From a virus, in IMG/VR virus record IMGVR_UViG_3300021376_000426, positions 1 through 21,159 of that record: a DNA stretch of 21,159 nt, one strand, 5' to 3'. Numbering within the stretch: position 1 is the stretch's first letter; each line of letters begins with the position of its first letter. The translations under genes were made by a program, and so were the position numbers. This document shows positions 6,647 to 14,526 of this stretch, one piece after another. The notes below the pieces were generated by a model. The model searched no databases and had not been told where the DNA came from. It worked only from the letters and a program-made list of their open reading frames with translations.

Positions 6647-9600
6647 TCAGACCATCACTGCGCGGATGTTGCGGACCTTTGGCCTGTGGGCCGCCGTTCC
6701 GGTGAGGTTTAGCTTCACCTTGGAAGCCGACAGGCCCACAATACCGGTGTCCTGATAAACGTACTCGACGTAGCCATCCCCGATGGGGGTGGCCTTGAGC
6801 AACGTCATGTTCTGGAAACCGTTCTTGTCGTACTGAGGCACCACGGTTGAGGAGCCGGGGACAAGCGCATCGAAAATGACGCGCATGGTGTTTCCGCCGG
6901 AGCCGACCAGGAACTGACGGCTCTGGTAGAAGCCGCTTGTATCCAGGCTGCCAACCACCGACTGGACGCCGGTGTAAAGCACTGGGCTTTCTGTGGCTGT
7001 TCCTCGCAGAATCGCCTGCACCTGCATAGTGTCGTTGATTGATGCGGCGAACTGGACGCCTTGGCCTGCAGCCAGCGTAAAGGTTTCTCCAGTGGTCCGG
7101 GTGTAGCGGAAGAAGAGGTCGGTGTTTTCGCTGGGCAGTTCCACAGCAGCCACCACCAGCAAGTCGGTCATGCCGCTTACCGTAAGGCTGCCCAGGTTGA
7201 ACACCTGTTCAGTGGCCGTGAAGTTGGCCCCAACGAGGCGGAAAGTTAAATCCTTTTCTTGGTGAGCTGTCCAGGTAACGTTATTTGAACTGCTAAGCAA
7301 CACGCCAATCGTGTAAGGCTGCGCAGTCACCCAGCGTGCCGCTGTGGAGTCGTACTTGCCAAGCTCTGCCACGCGTACCGCATGGTTTGCGTCGTCGGTG
7401 AGCAGCACGATGAAATACTCAACGCCGCCAACCAAGTACACAGGGGCGCTGAAGCTAGCCCGAACGTAAGTGTTCGTTGTGACAATTTCGTTAGGTTGGA
7501 TTATTGTTTGAGCAATGACGGTTTCAGTTGGGAAGCCGTTGCTGCTCTCACGGATTTGCACCTGGACAGGCTTGTTTGCACCCTTCACAGCAAACTTCAG
7601 GTCAATAGCCTTGATGTGGCGTGATTGCTGGAGGGTAAAACTCTGCGCCAGCGGGTCAGGACCACGAGGGGCAGGCGGCGGTGGATTCCAGCGAGTAGTT
7701 GTGGTTGTGGTGGTTTGCCTGAAGTTGCGAATGAGCAGGGTGCCTTGGCCCGTGTAGACCGCAGAGCCGAAGCTGCCCTGCACGCCAATGAACTCGACCA
7801 GCTTGCTGCCAGCGGGAACGTTGGGTGGAACTGTAAAGGAGCCGCTGAACGAACCAGAAAGGTTGGCGACAACCCCGCTGGGGGTAATGTTGCGCCCGTC
7901 AAATCGCAGTATTGAAAGACCTTCGTTTGGCCCGAAACCGCTAACACTGAAATTAACAGTAGTCGCTCGCAGAAACTCGATTGCGCTTCTGCTTTCGCTT
8001 ACAAGGGTTGTAACGGTGCTAGTGCTAGTGCTGCTTTGGCTGCCACTGCCAAAGACAAACGCTTGCGTAGCAAAAGTGGTCGCATTTTCGGTGACTGTGT
8101 AAAGATCGAGCGCCGGGTTTAGAACCACAGCAGCAGGCATCGGATCAAAGCTCTGGTACGGGTTGATTTTCATTTCACCCGTGCGCAGCTCTTGGCCGAT
8201 CAGCACTTCATCAGTTGAAGGCAGCAGTTTCGTTGCCGTGTTGTTCAAGGTTGCCAGGACAGGCGTGCCGCTGATAGCAAGCTGCAGGTCTTGGCCTACA
8301 ATCACAGCGTCTTGTTCTACACCTGCATCGCGCAAATCGTCGTCAAACAGCGGGTCAGTAAATACGCCGTATTTTGCCGTTGGCTCTTTCGAGCTAATGT
8401 CCCGCTGCAAGCGCTCATCGGCTACGAGATTGTATAGCTCAATAACTGATTCCTTGATTTGCCGCTGTTCCTTCATTGAAACAACGCGAGTACCGTCGTT
8501 GAATGTGCGCGGAACTTTTGTGCTTATCCAATCGTGGTAGATGCTGGCAAGTTGCAGCAAAACGTCAGACACGCCGGGCCGAATTGGATTAAACGCCGAA
8601 GGCACACCCTTGACTCGACTCAGCACGCCTTCGCGGTCAAGCACAATCGCGTCGAAGCGAGGCATTTTCCAGCGGTAGTCATTCAGGACCAAAGTGTTCG
8701 CTACGGCGCCCTGGATTTGGAAGGTGCCGGCGTCGGCGTTGATGTTGGTTGGGGTGACGCTTTTGAGGAACCGGTATGTGACTGTATAGGTGCTGCCAGG
8801 GGCAGGCTCTGGACCGTTTGGGCTCCAGTCCACCTGATCAGCTGTGAGGTTGTAGCTAGTGCCTGCCTGGAAGGTGGTGGTTCCTTGCTTCACCTCTTCA
8901 ATGCTGAGCACTGCAGTATTTGGCAGCGCATCCAATGCCCCAGTGAAAGATCCGTGGGTCATAGTCACGGTTTCTTCAGCCGTGATGACCACATCCATAA
9001 TATTGTTGAGCGGCTTACGGTTCAACGAGATTGTCTGGAGCGCCGTGCCGGTGCTTACCTTCGGCTCATTTGTAATGGTTTGTAAATCAGGGTCAATTCC
9101 AAAGCTGAGGGGCGAAGCCTGCGGCTTGTCAATTTTGTTGCCCTCAACGTTTGCAACACCTTCCTGAACACTAAACACGTAGTTCGTCTGGGTGTTGTCT
9201 TTGCCCAGTGCAAACAGGTTCAACCCGTTGACGATGTAGTTGCCGTTGGCGTCGCGGTCATAGCGGGCCAGAAGCTGCTTCACACCATCAAGCTGAGGCG
9301 GCGCTTCCTGGTTCAGCAACACGCCGTCACGTACGGCGTACACGGTGTAGAAATCGCCGGTACCACCGTCGCCATTCCAAGCCCAAGTGACCGTCCGACG
9401 GGTGCGGCCAGCGCCAGATTCTTGGTAGTTGCGTGTGCCCACCGCAGGGTCGCGCAGCGCAGGTGACTCAAGCTCTGTGATGGTTTCCGTTACCACTCTG
9501 ACGCCGATCTGCACGTCACCAGTTGTTGGGATCGTGTAGTTCGAGGCTGCCACCTCACGCACTGCGCCCAGTACATAGACGGCGCCGCTCTCCATTTGCA

Positions 9601-9811
9601 CGTAGCCGGTTTGTGCGTCAATGGCTGCGGATGCGCCGCGCACAACAGAGCCATCGCGGAACAGGACGTTGGCAATTTTCTGCAGGCGATCGCTGAAGAC
9701 CGACTGGATCTCGTTCAGTTCCGCCGACTGAAGGCCTTTGCTGGCACGGAACAGCAGCTCGTCGTAACGATCTGCGGCGCTGAAACGGTTGTAGTAGCCC
9801 TGGAGTGACAT
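6647..9811 (-). CDS. Large DUF4815-type virion/adhesion protein
   Basis: This 1054-residue protein starts MSLQGYYNRFSAADRYDELL, followed by a long conserved-looking N-terminal region (ELNEIQSVFSDRLQKIANVL, FRDGSVVRGASAAID) that I recognise as DUF4815, a family found in phage tail regions. Near residues 694-715 there is a linker of seven threonines followed by WNPPPPAP. A second globular domain then starts with DPLAQSFTLQQSRHIKAID. It is rich in beta-strand pattern and includes a lectin-like stretch (VQVQIRESSNGFPTETVIAQ), a style seen in cyanophage structural proteins. It lies between the gpI/collar genes and the RCC1 fibre, so a baseplate-attached fibre or fibre hub is likely. GAGG precedes the ATG and the stop is 4 bases from the next gene. 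The exact role is unknown and DUF4815 has no defined function that I can state. Confidence 0.8.
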   Translation of the reverse strand: MSLQGYYNRFSAADRYDELLFRASKGLQSAELNEIQSVFSDRLQKIANVLFRDGSVVRGASAAIDAQTGYVQMESGAVYVLGAVREVAASNYTIPTTGDVQIGVRVVTETITELESPALRDPAVGTRNYQESGAGRTRRTVTWAWNGDGGTGDFYTVYAVRDGVLLNQEAPPQLDGVKQLLARYDRDANGNYIVNGLNLFALGKDNTQTNYVFSVQEGVANVEGNKIDKPQASPLSFGIDPDLQTITNEPKVSTGTALQTISLNRKPLNNIMDVVITAEETVTMTHGSFTGALDALPNTAVLSIEEVKQGTTTFQAGTSYNLTADQVDWSPNGPEPAPGSTYTVTYRFLKSVTPTNINADAGTFQIQGAVANTLVLNDYRWKMPRFDAIVLDREGVLSRVKGVPSAFNPIRPGVSDVLLQLASIYHDWISTKVPRTFNDGTRVVSMKEQRQIKESVIELYNLVADERLQRDISSKEPTAKYGVFTDPLFDDDLRDAGVEQDAVIVGQDLQLAISGTPVLATLNNTATKLLPSTDEVLIGQELRTGEMKINPYQSFDPMPAAVVLNPALDLYTVTENATTFATQAFVFGSGSQSSTSTSTVTTLVSESRSAIEFLRATTVNFSVSGFGPNEGLSILRFDGRNITPSGVVANLSGSFSGSFTVPPNVPAGSKLVEFIGVQGSFGSAVYTGQGTLLIRNFRQTTTTTTTRWNPPPPAPRGPDPLAQSFTLQQSRHIKAIDLKFAVKGANKPVQVQIRESSNGFPTETVIAQTIIQPNEIVTTNTYVRASFSAPVYLVGGVEYFIVLLTDDANHAVRVAELGKYDSTAARWVTAQPYTIGVLLSSSNNVTWTAHQEKDLTFRLVGANFTATEQVFNLGSLTVSGMTDLLVVAAVELPSENTDLFFRYTRTTGETFTLAAGQGVQFAASINDTMQVQAILRGTATESPVLYTGVQSVVGSLDTSGFYQSRQFLVGSGGNTMRVIFDALVPGSSTVVPQYDKNGFQNMTLLKATPIGDGYVEYVYQDTGIVGLSASKVKLNLTGTAAHRPKVRNIRAVMV

Positions 9812-9818
9812 GGCAGCC

Positions 9819-10304
9819 TCAGAAAGTCAGAACGAACTCAAAGGTTTCGCGAGTGGCTGGCGTGCGAATAATCGCAGGCACATGCTCTAGCAGGTAGAGC
9901 GTGCCAGGGCTCTGAACCTCCTCGACGTCAAAGAATAACTGTCCTTGAGGGAGCCCGGTTTGAACCACAGTGTCTAGCAAGATGCCAGTTTCACGGATGG
10001 TCGCTGTGCTGGCGTTTTCAAAATCGAGTGTAAACCGCAAGTAAAGGAAGTTTGTCTGGGCAGTGCTGAGGTCGTATCGCCCGCTGGGCAGCACAATCGC
10101 GCCCTCAACTGCTGGGAGCACAAAACTCACCTGAGCAGCCTTGCGAAAACCGATGGCGGAAAGGAGCGCACTGCTGGAAATGCTTTCAGGCGGGGTGCCA
10201 GCATCATCCCAGAGGGGGCTGCCGGCGCCTACGCCGAGGAAGATGTTGCGGGCTGCGACAGAAGCCGCCAAACCGGCGCGGCCTGAGGTCGTGAGGGTTG
10301 CCAT
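9819..10304 (-). CDS. Conserved tail-collar/fibre-associated protein
   Basis: This 161-residue protein starts MATLTTSGRAGLAASVAARN and ends RETFEFVLTF. Key segments are IFLGVGAGSPLWDD, NFLYLRFTLDFENASTATIR and LPQGQLFFDVEEVQSPG. I recognise the pattern as a conserved protein found just after gpI-like genes in Mu- and P2-like contractile-tail phages, sometimes annotated as a tail-collar or fibre-region protein. It is predicted to be largely beta-strand. It may join the baseplate to the fibres, but that is inferred from position only. AGGAGG lies 10 bases before the ATG, in the 42-base gap after the gpI gene, which is the longest gap of the operon. Confidence 0.72.
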   Translation of the reverse strand: MATLTTSGRAGLAASVAARNIFLGVGAGSPLWDDAGTPPESISSSALLSAIGFRKAAQVSFVLPAVEGAIVLPSGRYDLSTAQTNFLYLRFTLDFENASTATIRETGILLDTVVQTGLPQGQLFFDVEEVQSPGTLYLLEHVPAIIRTPATRETFEFVLTF

Positions 10305-10314
10305 TAGGCCATAG

Positions 10315-10320
10315 CCTCCT
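10315..10320 (-). promoter_or_regulatory. Ribosome binding site of the collar-type protein
   Basis: The coding strand reads AGGAGG 10 bases before the ATG at 10302-10304, in the 42-base gap after the gpI-like gene. It fixes the start of the 161-residue protein. Confidence 0.75.
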
Positions 10321-10346
10321 GAGTCGTAGTCATTCTAGGGGTCAGT

Positions 10347-13208
10347 CTAGGTGAGGGTTTGATGGTGGCTCTGAACGAAACGATAAGTTGGGTTCCATGC
10401 TGCGTCATTGTTCGGGTCTGTCGGCAGCCAGGGTTGACCGTATTGATCAATCCATGGCTCCGTTGATGCCCAGCCATTTGCCACGCCAAGCATCCAATCT
10501 GTAGCCGCCCACCCAGCATATGGCCAGGGCTGGCTTCCTTCAGTCCAGGCGTCGGTGTCGTCGCCGGTCCAGTTACCAGCCTGCCAATCTGGCGTGTCGG
10601 CCGTGGTCCAGGCTTCGGTTTCTTCCCATGCAGCGAGCGTGAAGTGGCGGAACGATGTGTGGCTGCTGCGGGTGTGTTGCGAAGTGGCACCTGGCGCGGC
10701 CAGGGCTGCGCTGGCGTGGAAACGGTGGATGCCATCTGCATATCTGGAGTGGGCGCTTGCAATCTGCAGGCTCGTGGGGTTCCAGGCCACACGCTGCGCC
10801 CACAGATTGTCGTTCCAGAAGCCCGCTGCCCCTTGCGACCAGTAGTTTTCGGTCCAAGATGCAGCGCCCCAAACCTCGCCGCCGGTTGCCCAAGCCTCGG
10901 CTCCATCGCCGGCCCAGTTGGCCTGACTCCAGTCCGTGAACAGGAACCGGGCGATTTCTGTCTGGCTTGTGCGGGTGTGCTGTGAGGTTGCGAAGCCCTG
11001 GCGATTTTCGACCGGGCCGGCCGATGCAAAACTCCGCTCGTACCGCTGCTCTTCTGCAAACCCAAGGACAGCATTGCTGGAGCCCAGGGGGTCGCTGTCG
11101 GAGAGATATATACCTGCGCGAAGCTGCCGTCCAGCAAAACTTGAATACAGCGATTGCCAAGGCCCAGCATCTGCCCAGGTGGGGTGATGGTCCCAAACGG
11201 GAACGTCGGCCACATAATCGTTCCAGGCCAGCCCGTTCCATGCGTATGCATCCAGCCAGTGCGGCCGGCGTTGCGCTGCAATGGCCGGATCTGTTGTGCT
11301 GTCCCAGTTGCCGTCCGCCCATGTAATGAGGGTTTGCCAGGCAGGCCGAGCCACATCGTGCGGATATGGCAGCCAATCGATTTGAGACGCCCAAGTATTG
11401 GGGTCCACCGGTGCGCCCAGCAGGTTGAGCGCATGGTTGCGAGACAGCGTTTGCAGGTCCTGCACGACCGGGAACTCGCCCAGCAGGTGGAGGTCCAGGG
11501 TGAAGCTGTCCTGGTAGTCCAGAACCCGCGCAGTTTCGCGGGTGTGTGCTGCCAGGTTGCCGCCAGGCGTGTGCGCCGAGCTGGTGGTTTGGTAGCCGCG
11601 ATCGAACCGTTGCTCTTCCGCAAATCCAAGAACTGCGTTGCTGGAGCCCAGCAAGTCGCTGTCGGACAGGTAAAGCCCAGCGCGGTACTGCCGTTGGGCG
11701 GAACTTGTGTACAGCGACTGCCAAGGGCCAGCATCGCCCCAGGTGGGGTGATGGTCCCAAGCTGGGACAATGGCCTCCAGGTCGCTCCAGGCAAGCTGCC
11801 CCCATGCGTAGGCGTCGGCCCAAAGCGGCCGGCGTCGCGCCACCTGTGCCGGGTCGGTGACTCCATCCCAGTTGCCGTCTTCCCAGGTGATGAACGATTC
11901 CCAAGAAGGCCGGGCAACATCGTTCGGGTACGGCAGCCAATCAATCTGCGAAGCCCAGGTGTCGGGATCAACCGGAGCGCCGAGAAGGTTGAGCGCATGG
12001 TTGCGGGAAAGCGTCTGCAGATCCAGGACCGGCGGGAACTCACCCAGCAGGTGCTGATCCAGCAGGAACTGGTCGTCCAGGCCATCAACAATGCGGCACC
12101 GCTCACGCGAGACGGTGACATGGCTGGCAACGTCGGCCGCCGCAACCCCCACAGCGGAATGATCGCGATCAAAACGCTCCAGCAGCTCGTCATATTCAGT
12201 CCAGCTTTCGTGCTGGCTGAGGATGTTGAATCCAGTGGTGGGGTCGCCTTCGCTGAGCAGGAACGGCCCGGCGCCGTACTCTTCCTCAGTGCGTGCAGAG
12301 AAGCAGGCGTTTGTATCGTCAAGGGTTGCAGCATCGCTGAGGTACAGACCAGCCTTGGCAAACTTGAGCGGCGGCAGCACCGAATTAGTGGTGTTCCAAC
12401 CGAGGACGGAATCCCAGGTGCCGTTTGTCCAGTTAGTGCCAGGACCGGGTAGTGGCCCGTGGGTGATTTCGATCATCCGCGAGCGGACAATGATGCCCAC
12501 ATCGGACAGGTGCCAGAACTCGTCGAGCTGGCTGTTGCTCAGCGTGAAGCGATCTTCGTAGAGGCCGAGCATCCCGTGGATGCGCTCAATGCCAAGCTCG
12601 CCAACGCCGTCGTCGCTGTAGTCGTCGTTGATTAAAAACTTGCGGCCGAAGCTGAGCTGCGGCCAGTCAGGGCGCAAATAGACGCCAGTGTGGTCACACA
12701 ACCATGAGCCGCTACTTAGCCCGTGGTCGTCGAGCAAGAACCGGCGGTGGTCGTAGCCGCTGTAGACCCTGAACAGGTTTGATCGCACTGGCGCCGAAAG
12801 GCGCGACACGCCGATCAGCCCGTTGGTCACATTCAGATCGTCGGGTGCCTGGTCTAGGCCGAGCTGAAACTCGGCCCAGCGCAGCGTCCCAGCTTCAGAC
12901 TCTTCAACAAATGGGGCAAAGCCAATCCATCTGAGTGCGGTTTTGAGGGCTTGCGGTGTGCCCCTGATGCGCTGCCATAGCACGCCTTCAGCCAGGGCCT
13001 GGCGTTGGTTGTTGCCCAGGTAGGGCAGCAGTTCATTCAGACCGTATTCATATATCAGCCACGGAACGACGCTGTCTGGAATGTCTATCCGTTTGGCTGT
13101 GCGGATCTTGCCAACGGGTAGGCCAATACGCTCCAGACTGGATGTAGCACGCGAAAAGTCCCGCTCAAGCGTGGTCGCGTTGGGCGGCAGCAGGTCGTAA
13201 AGGCTCAT
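10347..13208 (-). CDS. Greatly enlarged baseplate protein gpI (P2 I-like N-terminus plus repeats)
   Basis: Residues 1 to about 190 match the P2 tail protein I family: start MSLYDLLPPNATTLERDFSR, then the core IPDSVVPWLIYEYGLNEL and RIRGTPQALKTALRWIGF. P2-type gpI is usually near 180-220 residues, whereas this protein has 953. The extra part holds a degenerate repeat (about 258-370), two close tandem copies of 188 residues (about 372-559 and 560-747) and a tryptophan-rich tail with two 101-residue-spaced units (from 742 and 843). The start overlaps gpJ's stop by 4 bases (ATGA), as expected for the J-I pair of the baseplate wedge. The extension is probably exposed at the baseplate and may bind fibres or host glycans, since the many Trp and Asp residues would suit carbohydrate binding; this is inference. 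I do not recognise the extension's family. Confidence 0.88.
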   Translation of the reverse strand: MSLYDLLPPNATTLERDFSRATSSLERIGLPVGKIRTAKRIDIPDSVVPWLIYEYGLNELLPYLGNNQRQALAEGVLWQRIRGTPQALKTALRWIGFAPFVEESEAGTLRWAEFQLGLDQAPDDLNVTNGLIGVSRLSAPVRSNLFRVYSGYDHRRFLLDDHGLSSGSWLCDHTGVYLRPDWPQLSFGRKFLINDDYSDDGVGELGIERIHGMLGLYEDRFTLSNSQLDEFWHLSDVGIIVRSRMIEITHGPLPGPGTNWTNGTWDSVLGWNTTNSVLPPLKFAKAGLYLSDAATLDDTNACFSARTEEEYGAGPFLLSEGDPTTGFNILSQHESWTEYDELLERFDRDHSAVGVAAADVASHVTVSRERCRIVDGLDDQFLLDQHLLGEFPPVLDLQTLSRNHALNLLGAPVDPDTWASQIDWLPYPNDVARPSWESFITWEDGNWDGVTDPAQVARRRPLWADAYAWGQLAWSDLEAIVPAWDHHPTWGDAGPWQSLYTSSAQRQYRAGLYLSDSDLLGSSNAVLGFAEEQRFDRGYQTTSSAHTPGGNLAAHTRETARVLDYQDSFTLDLHLLGEFPVVQDLQTLSRNHALNLLGAPVDPNTWASQIDWLPYPHDVARPAWQTLITWADGNWDSTTDPAIAAQRRPHWLDAYAWNGLAWNDYVADVPVWDHHPTWADAGPWQSLYSSFAGRQLRAGIYLSDSDPLGSSNAVLGFAEEQRYERSFASAGPVENRQGFATSQHTRTSQTEIARFLFTDWSQANWAGDGAEAWATGGEVWGAASWTENYWSQGAAGFWNDNLWAQRVAWNPTSLQIASAHSRYADGIHRFHASAALAAPGATSQHTRSSHTSFRHFTLAAWEETEAWTTADTPDWQAGNWTGDDTDAWTEGSQPWPYAGWAATDWMLGVANGWASTEPWIDQYGQPWLPTDPNNDAAWNPTYRFVQSHHQTLT
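10365..10985 (-). repeat. Tryptophan-rich C-terminal repeat pair in the gpI-like gene
   Basis: Two diverged units start with SQHTRTSQTEIARF (residue 742) and SQHTRSSHTSFRHF (residue 843), 101 residues apart. Both then carry W-rich segments (NWAGDGAEAWATGGEVWGAA and NWTGDDTDAWTEGSQPWPYA) and a closing AWNP motif. The last unit has 12 tryptophans in about 105 residues. These are unrelated in pattern to the 188-residue copies apart from the shared HTR motif at the junctions. Confidence 0.75.
10968..11531 (-). repeat. Tandem repeat copy B in the gpI-like gene
   Basis: The second copy follows immediately in the same frame, with HLLGEFPVVQDLQTLSRN, GAPVDPNTWASQIDWLPYP, WDHHPTWADAGPWQSLY and GIYLSDSDPLGSSNAVLGFA. 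Over the 150 best-aligned residues about four in five are identical to copy A by eye, so the duplication is fairly recent. Differences cluster in short patches and there is no frameshift. Confidence 0.9.
11532..12095 (-). repeat. Tandem repeat copy A (188 residues, 564 bp) in the gpI-like gene
   Basis: The first complete copy encodes HLLGEFPPVLDLQTLSRN, GAPVDPDTWASQIDWLPYP, WDHHPTWGDAGPWQSLY and GLYLSDSDLLGSSNAVLGFA. Matching DNA landmarks recur exactly 564 bases away (for example GTTGAGCGCATGG at 11988 and 11424 on the plus strand). The outer boundaries are approximate. Confidence 0.9.
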
Positions 13209-14176
13209 CGATCACGACCGGCCAAGCTGAGCGAAATCGTGTCTAGGGCTGGGGCGTCACTTGCTGTGCAGATGATGTTCTGTGCCGGCGTTGTAAGAAC
13301 AACACGTTGAACACCGGCGGGGTGCAGTTGGGCAATCAGCCAGGTGGTCGTTACGTCCCAACCGAGGCCGGCCTGTTCTTCAAAGGCGGTCTTCAGCAGT
13401 GTGCCCAGCCCCTCGAACACTTCTGCCGGCGTGTCCGGGTAAAGGTAAACCTGGGCCACAACATCGACCGGGATGATGTTGGCGGCCTGGACTGCCACGG
13501 TGTCGGTCAACACGCGCACGGCATCCGCCTGTATGGCGGTGTTTACTTTGGCAATCAGGTCGGGACTAGAAGCGCCATAGCCGCCACCGGCCTGGATCAC
13601 AGCAAAGATCCGCAAGCGATAGGCAGCATCAGTTTCCCCGCTGTTGCGCACAACGCCAAATCCAGCGCCCAGCTGGTTAAGATCGGCGCCGGTTGCCTCT
13701 TCAACCTGCTCGGCTTCTTTGCTGAGAATGGCAATGCGCACTTCGCCGGGCGCAGGGCTGCTGACAGCGGCATCTTTTACACGCGAATCAGCAGACAAGG
13801 ACTGGTAGCGATACCATGCAGCGCCGCCGGCGGTGCTGCTGCCCATGATGCGCTCGACCGTGCGCAGCCGCAGTTCATCGTCGCTTTCTTCCGTGCGGCG
13901 TGTCAGGCCGTAAAAAGCTGCCAAGTTATCCAGGTCGCTGCCAAGCGCAAAGCGAAGCAACGTTGCCCGCAAAGCGTCGTTGATGCGCTGGCGAAGCAGC
14001 AGCTCACGGGCGGCGACGACTTCTAAGATTTTGATCCCTGGGTCCGACTCCAGAATCTCGCTGTACTCAGGGTCACGAGAGACCAGATCCGTGATTATGT
14101 CAGCAAGAATCTGCTCATAGTTGAGTTCCTCAATGATCGTTGGATCAGGTATGGAGCTGAATTCGATTGCTGCCAT
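13205..14176 (-). CDS. Baseplate assembly protein J (P2 gpJ family)
   Basis: This 323-residue protein starts MAAIEFSSIPDPTIIEELNY, continues with ESDPGIKILEVVAARELLLR and holds LGSDLDNLAAFYGLTR, the standard N-terminal signature of the Baseplate_J family (related to T4 gp6). It forms the wedge ring of the baseplate with gpI and gpW. The length is typical (P2 J is about 302). Its start overlaps the gpW stop by one base (TGATG) and its stop overlaps the gpI start by four (ATGA), the same W-J-I chain as in P2. The central part, with AYRLRIFAVIQAGGGYGASS, also fits the family. I see nothing unusual. Confidence 0.96.
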   Translation of the reverse strand: MAAIEFSSIPDPTIIEELNYEQILADIITDLVSRDPEYSEILESDPGIKILEVVAARELLLRQRINDALRATLLRFALGSDLDNLAAFYGLTRRTEESDDELRLRTVERIMGSSTAGGAAWYRYQSLSADSRVKDAAVSSPAPGEVRIAILSKEAEQVEEATGADLNQLGAGFGVVRNSGETDAAYRLRIFAVIQAGGGYGASSPDLIAKVNTAIQADAVRVLTDTVAVQAANIIPVDVVAQVYLYPDTPAEVFEGLGTLLKTAFEEQAGLGWDVTTTWLIAQLHPAGVQRVVLTTPAQNIICTASDAPALDTISLSLAGRDR

Positions 14177-14514
14177 CAGATCACCAGCCCCTCGATCTCG
14201 ACCTTGCGGCCATCGAGCAGATAGTAGCCAACAAGGCTCAGGCTGATTTGGCCGGCCTCACCCACAGATTCAATCTTCACTTGCTCCAACCGCAAGCGGG
14301 GCTCCCAGCGGTCCAGGGCTTCAGCAGTTGCAGCCACAAGGTCGGCTACAAGGCTTCTGTTGATCGGACGGTCCACAAGGCGCGGTAAGCGGCTGCCGTA
14401 GTCCCGGCGATGCACCCGAGTCCCGACGGGCGTGGTGAGAATATCCTCGACTGACTGGCGCAGGTGGTCAAAGCCGCCTAAGGCGGTACCGGTGCTGCGG
14501 CTCATCCCGGCCAT
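14176..14514 (-). CDS. Baseplate wedge protein W (gp25-like)
   Basis: This 112-residue protein belongs to the GPW/gp25 family. The conserved block HLRQSVEDILTTPVGTRVHR followed by RDYGSRLPRLVDRPINRSL is diagnostic. It is a lysozyme-fold-like wedge protein that nucleates the sheath on the baseplate. The gene has a strong AGGAGG site overlapping the stop of the spike gene, 6 bases before the chosen ATG. A second Met three codons downstream (MAGMSR) is possible but less well spaced. The product is normal in length and position (V-W-J). Confidence 0.95.
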   Translation of the reverse strand: MAGMSRSTGTALGGFDHLRQSVEDILTTPVGTRVHRRDYGSRLPRLVDRPINRSLVADLVAATAEALDRWEPRLRLEQVKIESVGEAGQISLSLVGYYLLDGRKVEIEGLVI

Positions 14515-14520
14515 GCCGCG

Positions 14521-14526
14521 CCTCCT
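14521..14526 (-). promoter_or_regulatory. Ribosome binding site of baseplate gene W
   Basis: The coding strand reads AGGAGG, partly overlapping the TAG stop of the spike gene at 14525-14527. It lies 6 bases before the ATG at 14512-14514 and favours that ATG over the second Met three codons later. Confidence 0.75.

Noticed and set aside
10305-10346. Possible terminator or promoter in the longest intergenic gap
   Set aside because: I found no convincing stem-loop with a T run and no clear -35/-10 pair. The only clear element is the ribosome binding site.
11424-12001. The 564-bp duplication as an assembly artefact or insertion sequence
   Set aside because: The copies differ at many positions, keep the frame and have no terminal inverted repeats or transposase, so an old in-gene duplication is more likely.
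10304-12361. A 685-residue open frame on the minus strand overlapping the gpI gene in another frame
   Set aside because: Its product is a Thr/Ser/Pro/Arg-rich jumble without domain signals and it lies wholly over the clearly coding gpI frame. High GC and the tandem repeat explain its length. The TAATG contact with the collar gene appears coincidental.
11154-12452. A 432-residue open frame on the plus strand opposite the gpI repeats
   Set aside because: It is antisense to a confirmed gene, has no recognisable motif, and its internal similarity only mirrors the 564-bp repeat.
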